This document shows positions 8,101 through 14,265 of a DNA stretch of 17,200 nucleotides, piece by piece. The position numbers and the translations under genes are program-made. Within the stretch, counting starts at the first letter, position 1. The number at the start of each line of letters is the position of its first letter. The DNA lies in contig CAYMGX010000085.1 of assembly GCA_964390065.1 (NCBI GenBank), positions 1 to 17,200 on the forward strand, read 5' to 3'. Below the pieces are notes generated by a model that searched no databases, had not been told where the DNA came from, and saw only the letters and a program-made list of their open reading frames with translations. Source of the DNA: JAAZBG01 sp964390065 (GTDB taxonomy: Bacteria; Fibrobacterota; Chitinivibrionia; Chitinivibrionales; Chitinispirillaceae).

Positions 8101-8255
8101 ACTTCAGCAAATATTGGCACCATCACAGGCGAGATATCAGGAAATGCATCTGTTGCCAGATTCTTGTATTGATAAACACCATATATCATGATACCAATCA
8201 TAGACAAGATGACCAGAAGCCGGTTTTTTAAACTAAAATTAAATATTTTATCCAT
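5160..8255 (-). CDS. Heavy-metal efflux RND transporter, inner-membrane pump (CzcA/CusA family)
   Basis: This 1031-aa proton/metal antiporter is the full length expected for an HME-RND subunit. The N-terminal TM1 (LLVILSMIGIMIYGV) is followed by a periplasmic DAFPDISP and FPIESSMNGLPGV block, TM2-TM6 (about 345-495), a second porter half from about 528, and TM8-TM12 at the C-terminus. The TM4 motif AIGMLGDASIVIVEN (D407, E414, N415) is nearer the AIG...D pattern of Cu/Ag pumps than the DFG...D of Zn/Co/Cd pumps. Yet positions I align with the CusA methionine triad carry non-Met residues (N566; V614 or N615; E666), as in CzcA. Substrate is therefore unclear. AGAGGA precedes the ATG by 9 nt, and the gene starts 14 nt after the membrane-fusion gene. 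Confidence 0.95.
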   Translation of the reverse strand: MDKIFNFSLKNRLLVILSMIGIMIYGVYQYKNLATDAFPDISPVMVPIFAEVHGMAPEEVERMITFPIESSMNGLPGVKQVKSTSAFGMAVIYVYFNDNVNMYFARQIVAERLAAAELPEMLERPTLGPISTGLGEVFMYYLHADSTVNTDGKELTSYLREVNDWNVKYQLQSVQGVTEILSMGGHVLQYQVKVNPDALTKYKLTLDEVIDAVVSNNRNAGGQFLVTGSEEYLVRGIGLFNKLDDIRNTQVKSLNGVPVRISDIADVVYGKETRRGVVTKNGTGEVVAGIVMKLYGTNTSAVIKNLNKKIPEIEKSLPKGVKLVPYYSQNILVDKAVGTVTSALWQGGILVVLVLLLFLGNIRSAFIVAISLPICALIAFIGMGLTNISANLMSLGGIAIAIGMLGDASIVIVENIYRHFTEAKRKSQSVFETIILAANEVARPILFSVAIIIIVFLPLLTLEGVEGKMFRPMAFTIIFALIGSVVSAMIFAPMLSSIMLNNKVTKEMKLLVAMKGLYARVLNVVIRQKVIILLSTVVLFGISLLLIPKLGTEFIPTLEEGVIQLNITMAPSISLEKATETIMKIERKVKEFDEVETTIGKIGRPEAGSHPHPVNTSHIQLMLKPQGEWKNHNNKAELVESINKALKDYPGIQLNFSQPIQNMFDELLSGVKTQLAIKVHGDDIMVLKSIAEEVKEVIEQVKGLVDLATEQSFGQPQVQIVADREACARYGVNVSEILKIVETAIGGETVDQVFLDARRFGIEVRFDEHFRSTETEIENILINTAAGYQVPLSQVARVSRYLGPIQINRENNQRRWNVTANVRGRDLGSVVDDIQKIVQEKIKLPSGYHIVYGGQFESQQRAMKKLSIIVPVALLLIFLMLFVSLHSIKSSLLIFINVPLALIGGILGLYITGEYLSVPASVGFIALFGISVQNGLVLVSYINQLREEGISTKDAIITASTLRLRPVLMTALTTVLGLIPLLFSNGIGAEVQRPLAVVVVYGLLSSTFLTLILIPALYEWFAPKLARDIQQ

Positions 8256-8269
8256 TTTATATTATCCTC

Positions 8270-9310
8270 TCAGTGGTTATGACCTGCATGTTCACCTAAT
8301 GCGGATGTTACTATTTTGGCCTTTAATTCAAAGGCTCCATTACTTACATACTCTGTACCATCCTGTATACCATCAAGGATAATTATATGTTCCGAATCGC
8401 TCGCTCCAATTATTACATCTACTGGTTTGAACGAATTTTTTTCATGCTGAATAAAAAGCACAGATTCTTCATTGACAATTTGCACTGCATCCTTTTTTAC
8501 AAGTACTCCCGTTTCACCATCACTGCCAGTTACGGATGCACTTACAAATGTTCCCGGCCGCCATACGCCACCCTTATTAGATAACACAATACGTGCTGTT
8601 ACTCTTCGGGTTTGAGCATCAATCATTGGGGTTACATAACTGATTATCCCCTCAGTTGTCAATTCACTACCGATTGCCTTAATTGTAGCTTTTTGACCGA
8701 CTTTGACTTTGTGAGCATCTTTAAGATAGATCGAGAGATTTACCCAAACTGAATTCATATCCGCAATAATATAGATGCTTTCCTCGTTTGACACATGTTC
8801 ACCAGGAAGTATGTGTTTTTCAATTATTCTTCCTGTTATTGATGATTTGAGTGAGTAAAGAGACATACTTTCGTTACTTTCAATAACAGCAACAATATCG
8901 CCTTCCTTTACATAATCACCTATTTTGAATTTTGCCTCTTTAGCAATTCCACTAAATCTTGGCGTAATGTGAATCAAGCGATCTTCATTGAAAGCAATTT
9001 CTCCATTTAAATTCAGTTTTTCTTTAATTGCTCCTTTGACTGCCTTACTTATTGTAATGCCTGCAAGTTTAGCAGCTTCTTCTGTTACGCTGATTTCACC
9101 TTCGTGACTATCGGTTTCTTCGGCTCCTGCATGTGCCGAATGTTCTTCTTCGGTCTCTCCGGCATGCACGTCTTTTTCTTCATCAGCATGCCCTTCATGC
9201 AATTCCTGTTCATGATTGTGACCGGCATGTTCATCAATTTTAGATTTACATCCGGTATATACACCAAGACACAGTATCACTGTGTAAACTATGTATAGAT
9301 TTCTATTCAT
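8270..9310 (-). CDS. His-rich periplasmic membrane-fusion lipoprotein of the metal efflux pump (CzcB/CusB-like)
   Basis: The adaptor links the RND pump to the outer-membrane channel. The start at 9310 has GGAG 6 nt upstream and gives 346 aa, beginning with a lipoprotein-like signal peptide (VILCLGVYTG, C21). Residues 28-69 carry nine histidines in an acidic, flexible stretch. Next comes a barrel-sandwich/lipoyl hybrid (about 110-185, with FKIGDYVKEGDIVAVIES and ITGRIIEKHILPGEHV), a beta-barrel domain with VWVNLSIYLKD and RRVTARIVLSN, then a membrane-proximal domain. There is hardly any alpha-hairpin. The heptapeptide EHAGHNH occurs twice, at 27-33 and as the last seven residues. The His clusters probably capture metal in the periplasm. 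It follows the outer-membrane factor gene by 110 nt. Confidence 0.92.
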   Translation of the reverse strand: MNRNLYIVYTVILCLGVYTGCKSKIDEHAGHNHEQELHEGHADEEKDVHAGETEEEHSAHAGAEETDSHEGEISVTEEAAKLAGITISKAVKGAIKEKLNLNGEIAFNEDRLIHITPRFSGIAKEAKFKIGDYVKEGDIVAVIESNESMSLYSLKSSITGRIIEKHILPGEHVSNEESIYIIADMNSVWVNLSIYLKDAHKVKVGQKATIKAIGSELTTEGIISYVTPMIDAQTRRVTARIVLSNKGGVWRPGTFVSASVTGSDGETGVLVKKDAVQIVNEESVLFIQHEKNSFKPVDVIIGASDSEHIIILDGIQDGTEYVSNGAFELKAKIVTSALGEHAGHNH

Positions 9311-9420
9311 TAATCGCTCCTGATTTGTTAACTTGTATATTAAGTTCTGTTTAATCGTTAATCTCAAATGTTATAACAATTCATTGAAATAGTTATCGTA
9401 ACGGTTTGTTTGTTAATGTT

Positions 9421-10626
9421 TTATTTTATAACAACTTCCAGTATTTCTACTTCTAAAAGGGCTTTTTCAAGCTCTCCTTGAATCCATTCAATTTTATTAG
9501 TATAAATATCCAAACGAATTTCTGACAGATCACGATAGCGTGTTTTACCAGCTTCGTAAAGTAACTTTACGGTTGAGTAATTTTCTATGAGTTTTGGAAT
9601 TATTACATTTTGAAGGCTATTGTTTGTTTCGCTGATAATTTCAATCTGGTTAAACAGATCAATTACCTGATTTGTTTTTTCCTTTTCTTCATTTTCTTTT
9701 TTTAAGCGAAGCGCGTCTTTCTGAAATTCGATTTTTTTTAATTCATTGTTTGATTTTTTAAAGACAGGAATATCCATTGACATTGACAATAGCATCAGAT
9801 TTTCGTTTTCAATTGTATTCCTTGAATACTCTACCCCTACAGTCAGATCCGGTTTTAACTCTGCGTTTACAACATCTTTCTGAGAATCCATAAGCGCAAG
9901 CTCGGAATCAAATAGTTTACTTTCTGGTGTTTGCTCAACAATCGCGCTTATGCCATCAATCGGAAGAGTACCTATTGACGGTAAACCATCTGAATATACA
10001 TTCAATAAACTTTTTGAACGATTTCCACCCAGCGATGCAAAGTATTTCTTGAAACGTTCAAGCTCTTTAGTAACTTTTTGCTTTTCTACCACTAATTTTT
10101 GTATATCAATTTCTGATTTAATCAGATCTGTTTTAATTACCGCTCCGGCATCAACACTTTTTCTAATCTGTTCCGTCAGTAATGATGATTCCTCCAAAAT
10201 GGAATCAATAACCATTAGATTTTGCTGTGCAAATACTATTGGCAAATATCTTTTTATTGCTTCGATAGTAATATTTTTGTCAAGTATTTCCTTCTCTGCA
10301 TTTTTCAGCTTAATTTCATTATTAATTAGACCAATTCTGGCCGTTTTCTTACCTTTGCGTTCAATTGTCTGTTCGATTCCAATTGAAAATTCAGATAATG
10401 TAACAGGATCTATGCTAAATGTCCCTGATGGGTTCGGATGCATATTTTTTTGTGGTTGAACAGCATGAAGAGCATCAGCATCCTTCTGATTTGCACTAAG
10501 TAATAATGCTTCTGATTTAATTATTTCAAGTGCTTTTGTAAAAGATATCGTATCATCAGCCCTGCCATTTAATGAAATAGCAATTAGTGATAGCACAGAT
10601 ATCTTTAGCAATCTGCTTATATGCAT
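9421..10626 (-). CDS. Outer-membrane factor of the metal efflux pump (TolC/CzcC-like)
   Basis: The 401-aa product has a signal peptide (LLKISVLSLIAISLNGRA, cleavage near 23) and the architecture of an outer-membrane efflux protein: long amphipathic helices at about 100-195 and 285-400 (rich in Glu, Lys and Leu) separated by short beta segments. The first conserved segment, SFTKALEIIKSEA, is typical, followed by NPSGTFSIDP and SIGIEQTIERKGK. The helix-end phrase SVDAGAVIKTDLIKSEIDI matches the repeat AGKTRYRDLSEIRLDIYT in the second half, the internal duplication expected of the family. AGGAG lies 6 nt before the ATG. It is the exit duct of the tripartite system. Confidence 0.92.
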   Translation of the reverse strand: MHISRLLKISVLSLIAISLNGRADDTISFTKALEIIKSEALLLSANQKDADALHAVQPQKNMHPNPSGTFSIDPVTLSEFSIGIEQTIERKGKKTARIGLINNEIKLKNAEKEILDKNITIEAIKRYLPIVFAQQNLMVIDSILEESSLLTEQIRKSVDAGAVIKTDLIKSEIDIQKLVVEKQKVTKELERFKKYFASLGGNRSKSLLNVYSDGLPSIGTLPIDGISAIVEQTPESKLFDSELALMDSQKDVVNAELKPDLTVGVEYSRNTIENENLMLLSMSMDIPVFKKSNNELKKIEFQKDALRLKKENEEKEKTNQVIDLFNQIEIISETNNSLQNVIIPKLIENYSTVKLLYEAGKTRYRDLSEIRLDIYTNKIEWIQGELEKALLEVEILEVVIK

Positions 10627-10828
10627 TACAATCTCCTTCTCATAACATGAATTCTTAGTTATGCAACATTCTACTACTATTATTATTTATTGATTTCAAC
10701 AATTAACAAACTGCGATGCAACAACTAATGAACAAAGCATTTTACAGCATATATTCATTATCAACCTGTAAATACGTTTTTTTGTATTATCAAGCTGAGC
10801 TATTGTGTGCAGTATTGATTTTGAGAGA

Positions 10829-10845
10829 AAGAATCTCAGATTCTT
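10829..10845 (-). terminator. Hairpin over the stop codon of the His/Cys-rich gene
   Basis: AAGAATCT and AGATTCTT flank a single central base, so a practical stem is 6-7 bp with a tight loop. It overlaps the TGA at 10838-10836 and is followed on the minus strand by a pyrimidine tract (TCTCTC). It could attenuate transcription into the efflux genes or be chance. Confidence 0.25.
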
Positions 10846-11204
10846 AAAACCTGAAGGTAGCGTTTTTGAGGAACTGAATGTATGGAATAATTCTTACGAT
10901 ATTCTTGTATTTGCGGTTCGTTATTATTAGTAATATTAAAAAAACTGATTACATAAATAGCTATAGTCGTTACATCACCAAATCGCTGCGTTCTGTTAGG
11001 TATAACACTTACATCATTACACAATTCATGATCAAAATGGTGGGTACTACACGAGTGTGTTTCGTTACCATTACATTCATGTGTATCATATTCATCATGG
11101 ACCAAGTGTACATCTACAACATGACCATTGTAGTCTGAACACATAGCCACTTGGTTGAAAATCAAAACCAGAAAAATTAAGAATAATGAATTTGTTTTAA
11201 GCAT
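10836..11204 (-). CDS. Exported His/Cys-rich protein at the head of the efflux operon
   Basis: The 122-aa product has a signal peptide (NSLFLIFLVLIFNQVAMC; C22 could be lipidated but the lipobox is poor). The metal-ligand-rich segment at 28-62 holds eight His and three Cys (HVVDVHLVHDEYDTHECN, then HSCSTHHFDHELC). A second hydrophobic stretch lies at 78-90 and a basic tail at the end. It resembles in style the small His/Cys-rich proteins that precede CzcCBA operons in Bacteroidetes-like bacteria, but I cannot name a family. It lies 209 nt upstream of the outer-membrane factor gene, probably on the same transcript. Its own ribosome-binding site is weak (AAAG just before ATG). Likely role: periplasmic metal binding or sensing (inference). 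Confidence 0.65.
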   Translation of the reverse strand: MLKTNSLFLIFLVLIFNQVAMCSDYNGHVVDVHLVHDEYDTHECNGNETHSCSTHHFDHELCNDVSVIPNRTQRFGDVTTIAIYVISFFNITNNNEPQIQEYRKNYSIHSVPQKRYLQVLRI

Positions 11205-11249
11205 ACTTTAAAATTCTAACTGTATGATTCTATATAAGATTTTATTTTT

Positions 11250-11288
11250 CTAACAATCACACTTAGACATTTCGTTTTTAATATACAT
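11250..11288 (-). CDS. 12-residue micro-ORF ending Cys-Asp-Cys, candidate leader peptide
   Basis: ATG at 11288 is preceded by AAGGAG at 7-nt spacing, the strongest ribosome-binding site in this intergenic region and better than that of the annotated head gene. It encodes MYIKNEMSKCDC and stops 45 nt before the next gene's ATG. Its position suggests a translated leader whose Cys codons or metal-binding CDC tail could affect expression of the efflux operon. No clear terminator follows it. It is too short to exclude chance. Confidence 0.35.
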   Translation of the reverse strand: MYIKNEMSKCDC

Positions 11289-11372
11289 TTATTTTCTCCT
11301 TATTACTTTTTAATTTCTAAACTATTCCAATAATGTAGAATAACTGAACTCCGCCGTTTTTGAGGTAGTGTC

Positions 11373-11394
11373 GTTTATTCCGAAGGAAATAAAC
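11373..11394. repeat. Inverted repeat upstream of the efflux operon
   Basis: GTTTATTCC and GGAAATAAAC pair with one bulged base around GAA. It lies 85 bp upstream of the micro-ORF, a reasonable position for an operator of the efflux operon. Read on the plus strand it is followed by TACTTTTAAT, so a weak terminator is also possible. Confidence 0.3.
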
Positions 11395-11538
11395 TACTTT
11401 TAATAAGTTTAAAATAAGTAATCAGTGAAAAATTATTTATTTGAGCTTATGTTATAAAGTACTGTTTTGGATGGTTTTTGGTAATTCTTGCCAGGAATCA
11501 AATGTAAGGTGCTGTACTTAGAGATTGTGGATTGAAAA

Positions 11539-11559
11539 TTAAAATGATCAATTTTAATA
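11539..11559. repeat. Palindromic operator-like site
   Basis: Perfect 8-bp arms (ATTAAAAT and ATTTTAAT) surround GATCA. It is about 98 bp upstream of the secreted-protein start and 250 bp upstream of the efflux micro-ORF. Palindromic architecture suits a dimeric regulator, but the low complexity (A/T only in the arms) weakens the case. Confidence 0.35.
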
Positions 11560-11656
11560 GTAATTGTCACTAATAGCAAATAACAAATTATCTGAACGGT
11601 GTACAGAGTAATTCTATTAAGGTAATTTTATCATTTAACATAAACCAGAGTTTTTT

Positions 11657-12508
11657 ATGCGGAATTTATTTGTAAAAACTATTTATTCATTATCAATTTT
11701 TTGTTTTTTTTGTCAAGCATCACAATTTGATTTTAATAATGTATCCAGGGGAATGATAACCTACACACTCAACAAGGTATCAAACCCGACTGCGGATCAA
11801 TCTGACGCATACAAAAAAATTACTATAGCAATGGATTCTGCCCTTAGTTTCTATAATAGCTATACATCACTTTCGCGTAACCTTTATATCGTATACGAAC
11901 CATCCGTAGCCACTGCTGATGGCAATTCAAACGGGACAATCCGTTTTGGTAACAACAGGGCATATATGGTCACAGCAACCGCTATGCATGAAATGGGACA
12001 TGTATTTGGGGTCGGAACAACCTCAAATTATAAAAATCTCATTGTGAATGGTGTGTTCACTGGTAGTAATGCAACTGATACCCTTAAAACATTGACGGGC
12101 GATAACACCGCCGTACTCAAGGGTGATGCAACTCATTTCTGGCCTTATGGATTGAACTACGCCAGTGAGGCAAAATCTATCAACGACTACATCTTTCATG
12201 CCCGTATTGTTAATGCGATGCAGAAAGATTTTTATCCGACAAGAACAGTTTCGCATAATAATCCCGGCGTAAAAAAAAGTACAAGCATTTACAGCGATGT
12301 ACTTCAATGCACACTTGAATCGGAAGCATCAGTCAGTCTAAGTGTATTTTCGCTTAATGGAAGAAAACTCTTTAAAATGGAGAGTGGAACACTACCTGCA
12401 GGTTCCCATACTATCAAGCTGTCAGAACTGCCATTACCGTCAGGTAATTACTGGTATAAAGTCACAACCGGAAATCAGGAATTCTCCGGAATGTTTCACT
12501 TTAAATAA
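11657..12508 (+). CDS. Secreted metzincin-like protein with C-terminal sorting-type domain
   Basis: The 283-aa product has a signal peptide (TIYSLSIFCFFCQAS) and a catalytic-like domain at about 24-193. HEMGHVFGVGTT (H111, E112, H115) matches the metzincin HExxHxxGxx(H/D) motif, except that the third-ligand position is T121. A conserved-looking block GDATHFWPYGLNYASE follows at 157-171, whose H160 could replace the missing ligand. From memory the same pairing of motifs occurs in secreted proteins of myxobacteria and actinobacteria with carbohydrate-binding domains. Residues 210-283 are a beta-rich C-terminal domain (VSLSVFSLNGRKLF, then LPSGNYWYKVTT) like T9SS/Fibrobacter-type sorting tails. 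The ribosome-binding site is weak (CAGAG). It may be a peptidase or a non-catalytic binding protein; substrate unknown. Confidence 0.7.
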   Translation: MRNLFVKTIYSLSIFCFFCQASQFDFNNVSRGMITYTLNKVSNPTADQSDAYKKITIAMDSALSFYNSYTSLSRNLYIVYEPSVATADGNSNGTIRFGNNRAYMVTATAMHEMGHVFGVGTTSNYKNLIVNGVFTGSNATDTLKTLTGDNTAVLKGDATHFWPYGLNYASEAKSINDYIFHARIVNAMQKDFYPTRTVSHNNPGVKKSTSIYSDVLQCTLESEASVSLSVFSLNGRKLFKMESGTLPAGSHTIKLSELPLPSGNYWYKVTTGNQEFSGMFHFK

Positions 12509-12610
12509 CCTCCTGCCAATAACGTGATTGTACATTGTAAGCAGACTCAGAAAATACTACGTAGCTATCAGATTAATAACCTGTTAAACAGCTATACTAT
12601 TACCGCCTGA

Positions 12611-13114
12611 TCACCAGGCTTTAAACACATATTGATTTATCGGCAGTACAAGCATCCCGCCAATATCAATATCTTTCTTCACTTTACGAAAAACGATATC
12701 TGTTCGTACAAAAACTATATCACCAGCGAAAAAACCGACTTTTGGTACCGGTGTTACTTTTCCGTTTTCTTCTTTATAAAATGCAAGCCCGATTCCGCTG
12801 CCTCCCACAAAAAAGCCCTTGAATAAACCACCCTCAACGTCAAGATAACGGTAATCAAGGTTGCTGAATGTTTGTTCAATACAAGTCCTTTTTCCAAAAG
12901 TCAAATTTACAAAACCCATATCAGCGGCGTAATGTTGTGTAGGATTATAGGCAACACCTGCTCCAATTTTTAAATTAATCGTTTGAATTTTACGACTATT
13001 CCAGGCCAGCATTAATCCTGGAGAAATGTATGGAATAAACTCTCCGGCATACGTAAGTGCGCATAAAAACAATACTTTTACTGGTATCCTGTAGTTGAAT
13101 ATTCTAAAATTCAC
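12611..13114 (-). CDS. Exported protein of unknown function, beta-rich
   Basis: The 167-aa product starts at GTG (13114) with AGGA 9 nt upstream; no ATG is available near the N-terminus. A signal peptide (VKVLFLCALTYAGE, cleavage near 23) is followed by alternating hydrophobic strands rich in Gly and aromatic residues (YISPGLMLAW, GAGVAYNPTQHY, GFFVGGSGIGLAFY, VGFFAGDIVFVRTDIVF). That pattern suits a small outer-membrane beta-barrel or a beta-sandwich. It ends in W, a common terminal aromatic for outer-membrane barrels. It is convergent with the metzincin-like gene. I do not recognise a family. Confidence 0.6.
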   Translation of the reverse strand: MNFRIFNYRIPVKVLFLCALTYAGEFIPYISPGLMLAWNSRKIQTINLKIGAGVAYNPTQHYAADMGFVNLTFGKRTCIEQTFSNLDYRYLDVEGGLFKGFFVGGSGIGLAFYKEENGKVTPVPKVGFFAGDIVFVRTDIVFRKVKKDIDIGGMLVLPINQYVFKAW

Positions 13115-13638
13115 AACCCTGTTTCCTGTCTTCAGATCCTAATCAGTAAACAAACACTAAAAAAATACAAAACTGCAGCTTCCTGGCACAATTCTTTGTG
13201 CCGATAGCCAGTCTCCTGTTCTGTTAAATAATATACCATTACCGGTTATTCATGTTTAGTAAATAACAATTATTTCTTAATTTACTGTATTCAATAACAC
13301 TCCCGGATTTAGTCTGACTGAACACAATTTTCAAAAAAATGCCAATTTGGTAAAGATATGCAATTTACATTTAATACGACCTTCTGTTGACCGGCTTCAC
13401 GACCGTCAAACAATTTTGTGGTTGTTTATCAGAACACGCTACGAAAAGTTTAGAGAAGACGTTTTTTAATGCGCTAACGTAACTACCTGATATACTATGT
13501 ATTATAAAGCATATTCCACAATAGTATCCAAAGTTTGAGTTACGTATACAAAATTATTTGTTGATTTTTACTATTTTTTCGTTATATTAAGTTTATAACG
13601 ACCTTGATTATTTTCTTTTAAACGCGATTGGTTATAGT
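13115..13638. other. Long intergenic region upstream of the sugar cassette
   Basis: No coding region is supported over about 520 bp. It holds a 7-bp hairpin with a TTCT loop (GGCACAA/TTGTGCC, 13185-13202), an imperfect hairpin (TTGACCGG/CCGTCAA, 13387-13409), and the promoter-like element at 13561-13600. The left part should contain the promoter of the minus-strand gene at 12611-13114, but I see no clear hexamers. Confidence 0.4.
13561..13600 (+). promoter_or_regulatory. Promoter with overlapping inverted repeat for the sugar cassette
   Basis: TTGATT (13561-13566) and TATATT (13583-13588), separated by 16 nt, fit a sigma70 promoter about 50-75 bp before the first gene. An inverted repeat CGTTATA (13580-13586) / TATAACG (13594-13600) covers the -10 element and the predicted start, a position where a repressor would block transcription. 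Confidence 0.5.
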
Positions 13639-14091
13639 ATGAATACAATCTATGTCAAAAATGCTCACTGGATATCGACTCAAAAAATTATTGATGGCCA
13701 TGATGGTATTCTGTCTGTTGCTAATGAAATGGATAATATTCCATTTGACATTAAAAGGGTCTATTACATCTATAACCTTATTAATCATCGTAATGTAATG
13801 CGTGGAAAGCACGCACACAAATCGCTTGAACAAGTGATGTTCTGTTTAAACGGACAGTGTACTGTTACTCTTGATGATGGTAACAGAAGGCAGAATATTA
13901 TCCTTGATCAACCGAATAAAGGTATTTTTCTTGGCGCTCATTTATGGCATACAATGCACGAATTCAACAGTAACTGTATACTACTTGTTTTCGCATCTCA
14001 ATTGTATAACGAAGATGATTATATACGCGATTATAATGAATTTCTTGAGTCTGTAAAAGCTCCTCGTCTAATCGGTCACACTATTAATTAA
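13639..14091 (+). CDS. fdtA: dTDP-4-oxo-6-deoxyglucose 3,4-ketoisomerase, FdtA/QdtA-like
   Basis: This small cupin-fold enzyme moves the keto group of dTDP-4-keto-6-deoxyglucose from C4 to C3, preparing the sugar for 3-amination. The 150-aa length fits the family. Hallmarks are DIKRVYYIYN (38-47), RGKHAHKSLEQVMFCLNG (55-72, with H58 and H60 of the catalytic pocket), LDDGN, DQPNKGIFLG, a buried LWHTMHEF, and the C-terminal YNEDDYIRDYNEFL, all typical of FdtA/QdtA/WxcM-like proteins. The ATG has no clear Shine-Dalgarno site. The next gene, an FdtB-like aminotransferase, acts on its product. Whether the sugar is the galacto (FdtA) or gluco (QdtA) isomer cannot be decided here. Confidence 0.85.
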   Translation: MNTIYVKNAHWISTQKIIDGHDGILSVANEMDNIPFDIKRVYYIYNLINHRNVMRGKHAHKSLEQVMFCLNGQCTVTLDDGNRRQNIILDQPNKGIFLGAHLWHTMHEFNSNCILLVFASQLYNEDDYIRDYNEFLESVKAPRLIGHTIN

Positions 14092-14154
14092 ACACCGGTT
14101 TTTCTTACATTTATTAACTGACTTTCAATATCTTGAATCTCTTGTGGGTGATTT

Positions 14155-14194
14155 AAAGGTTGTTGTGGTTTTTAAAATAACCTTTCTATATAAT
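14155..14194 (+). promoter_or_regulatory. Inverted repeat and -10-like element between fdtA- and fdtB-like genes
   Basis: The 174-bp gap contains a 7-bp inverted repeat, AAAGGTT (14155-14161) / AACCTTT (14179-14185), and a perfect TATAAT at 14189-14194, without a good -35 at the right spacing. It may be an internal promoter for the aminotransferase-glycosyltransferase pair. Confidence 0.3.
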
Positions 14195-14265
14195 TCATAC
14201 GAACAGTTTTTAAGTTACCTGATACTTATGAAAGAATTGTAAATTAACAGGACATCAAGGAATCA

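Larger units (their letters stand above)
11205..11656. promoter_or_regulatory. Divergent intergenic region between efflux operon and secreted-protein gene
   Basis: About 450 bp, very AT-rich. Besides the micro-ORF at 11250-11288 it contains two inverted repeats. One is a 21-bp perfect palindrome with an 8-bp arm, ATTAAAAT-GATCA-ATTTTAAT, at 11539-11559. The other is a hairpin-like repeat, GTTTATTCC/GGAAATAAAC, at 11373-11394. Either could be an operator; no metalloregulator gene is in the window. I could not assign convincing -35/-10 pairs. Confidence 0.4.

Noticed and set aside
9085..9298. Short overlapping frames in the His-rich part of the membrane-fusion gene
   Set aside because: Shadow frames produced by the repetitive CAT/CAC/GAA codon composition.
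9950..10459. 169-codon open frame on the plus strand
   Set aside because: It is antisense to the outer-membrane factor gene, has no ribosome-binding site, and its low-complexity Ser/Ile/Phe translation is the reverse image of Glu/Lys/Asn-rich helices.
13185..13202. 7-bp hairpin GGCACAA/TTGTGCC as terminator
   Set aside because: No adjacent T-run on either strand and no gene ending beside it; kept only as a note on the intergenic region.
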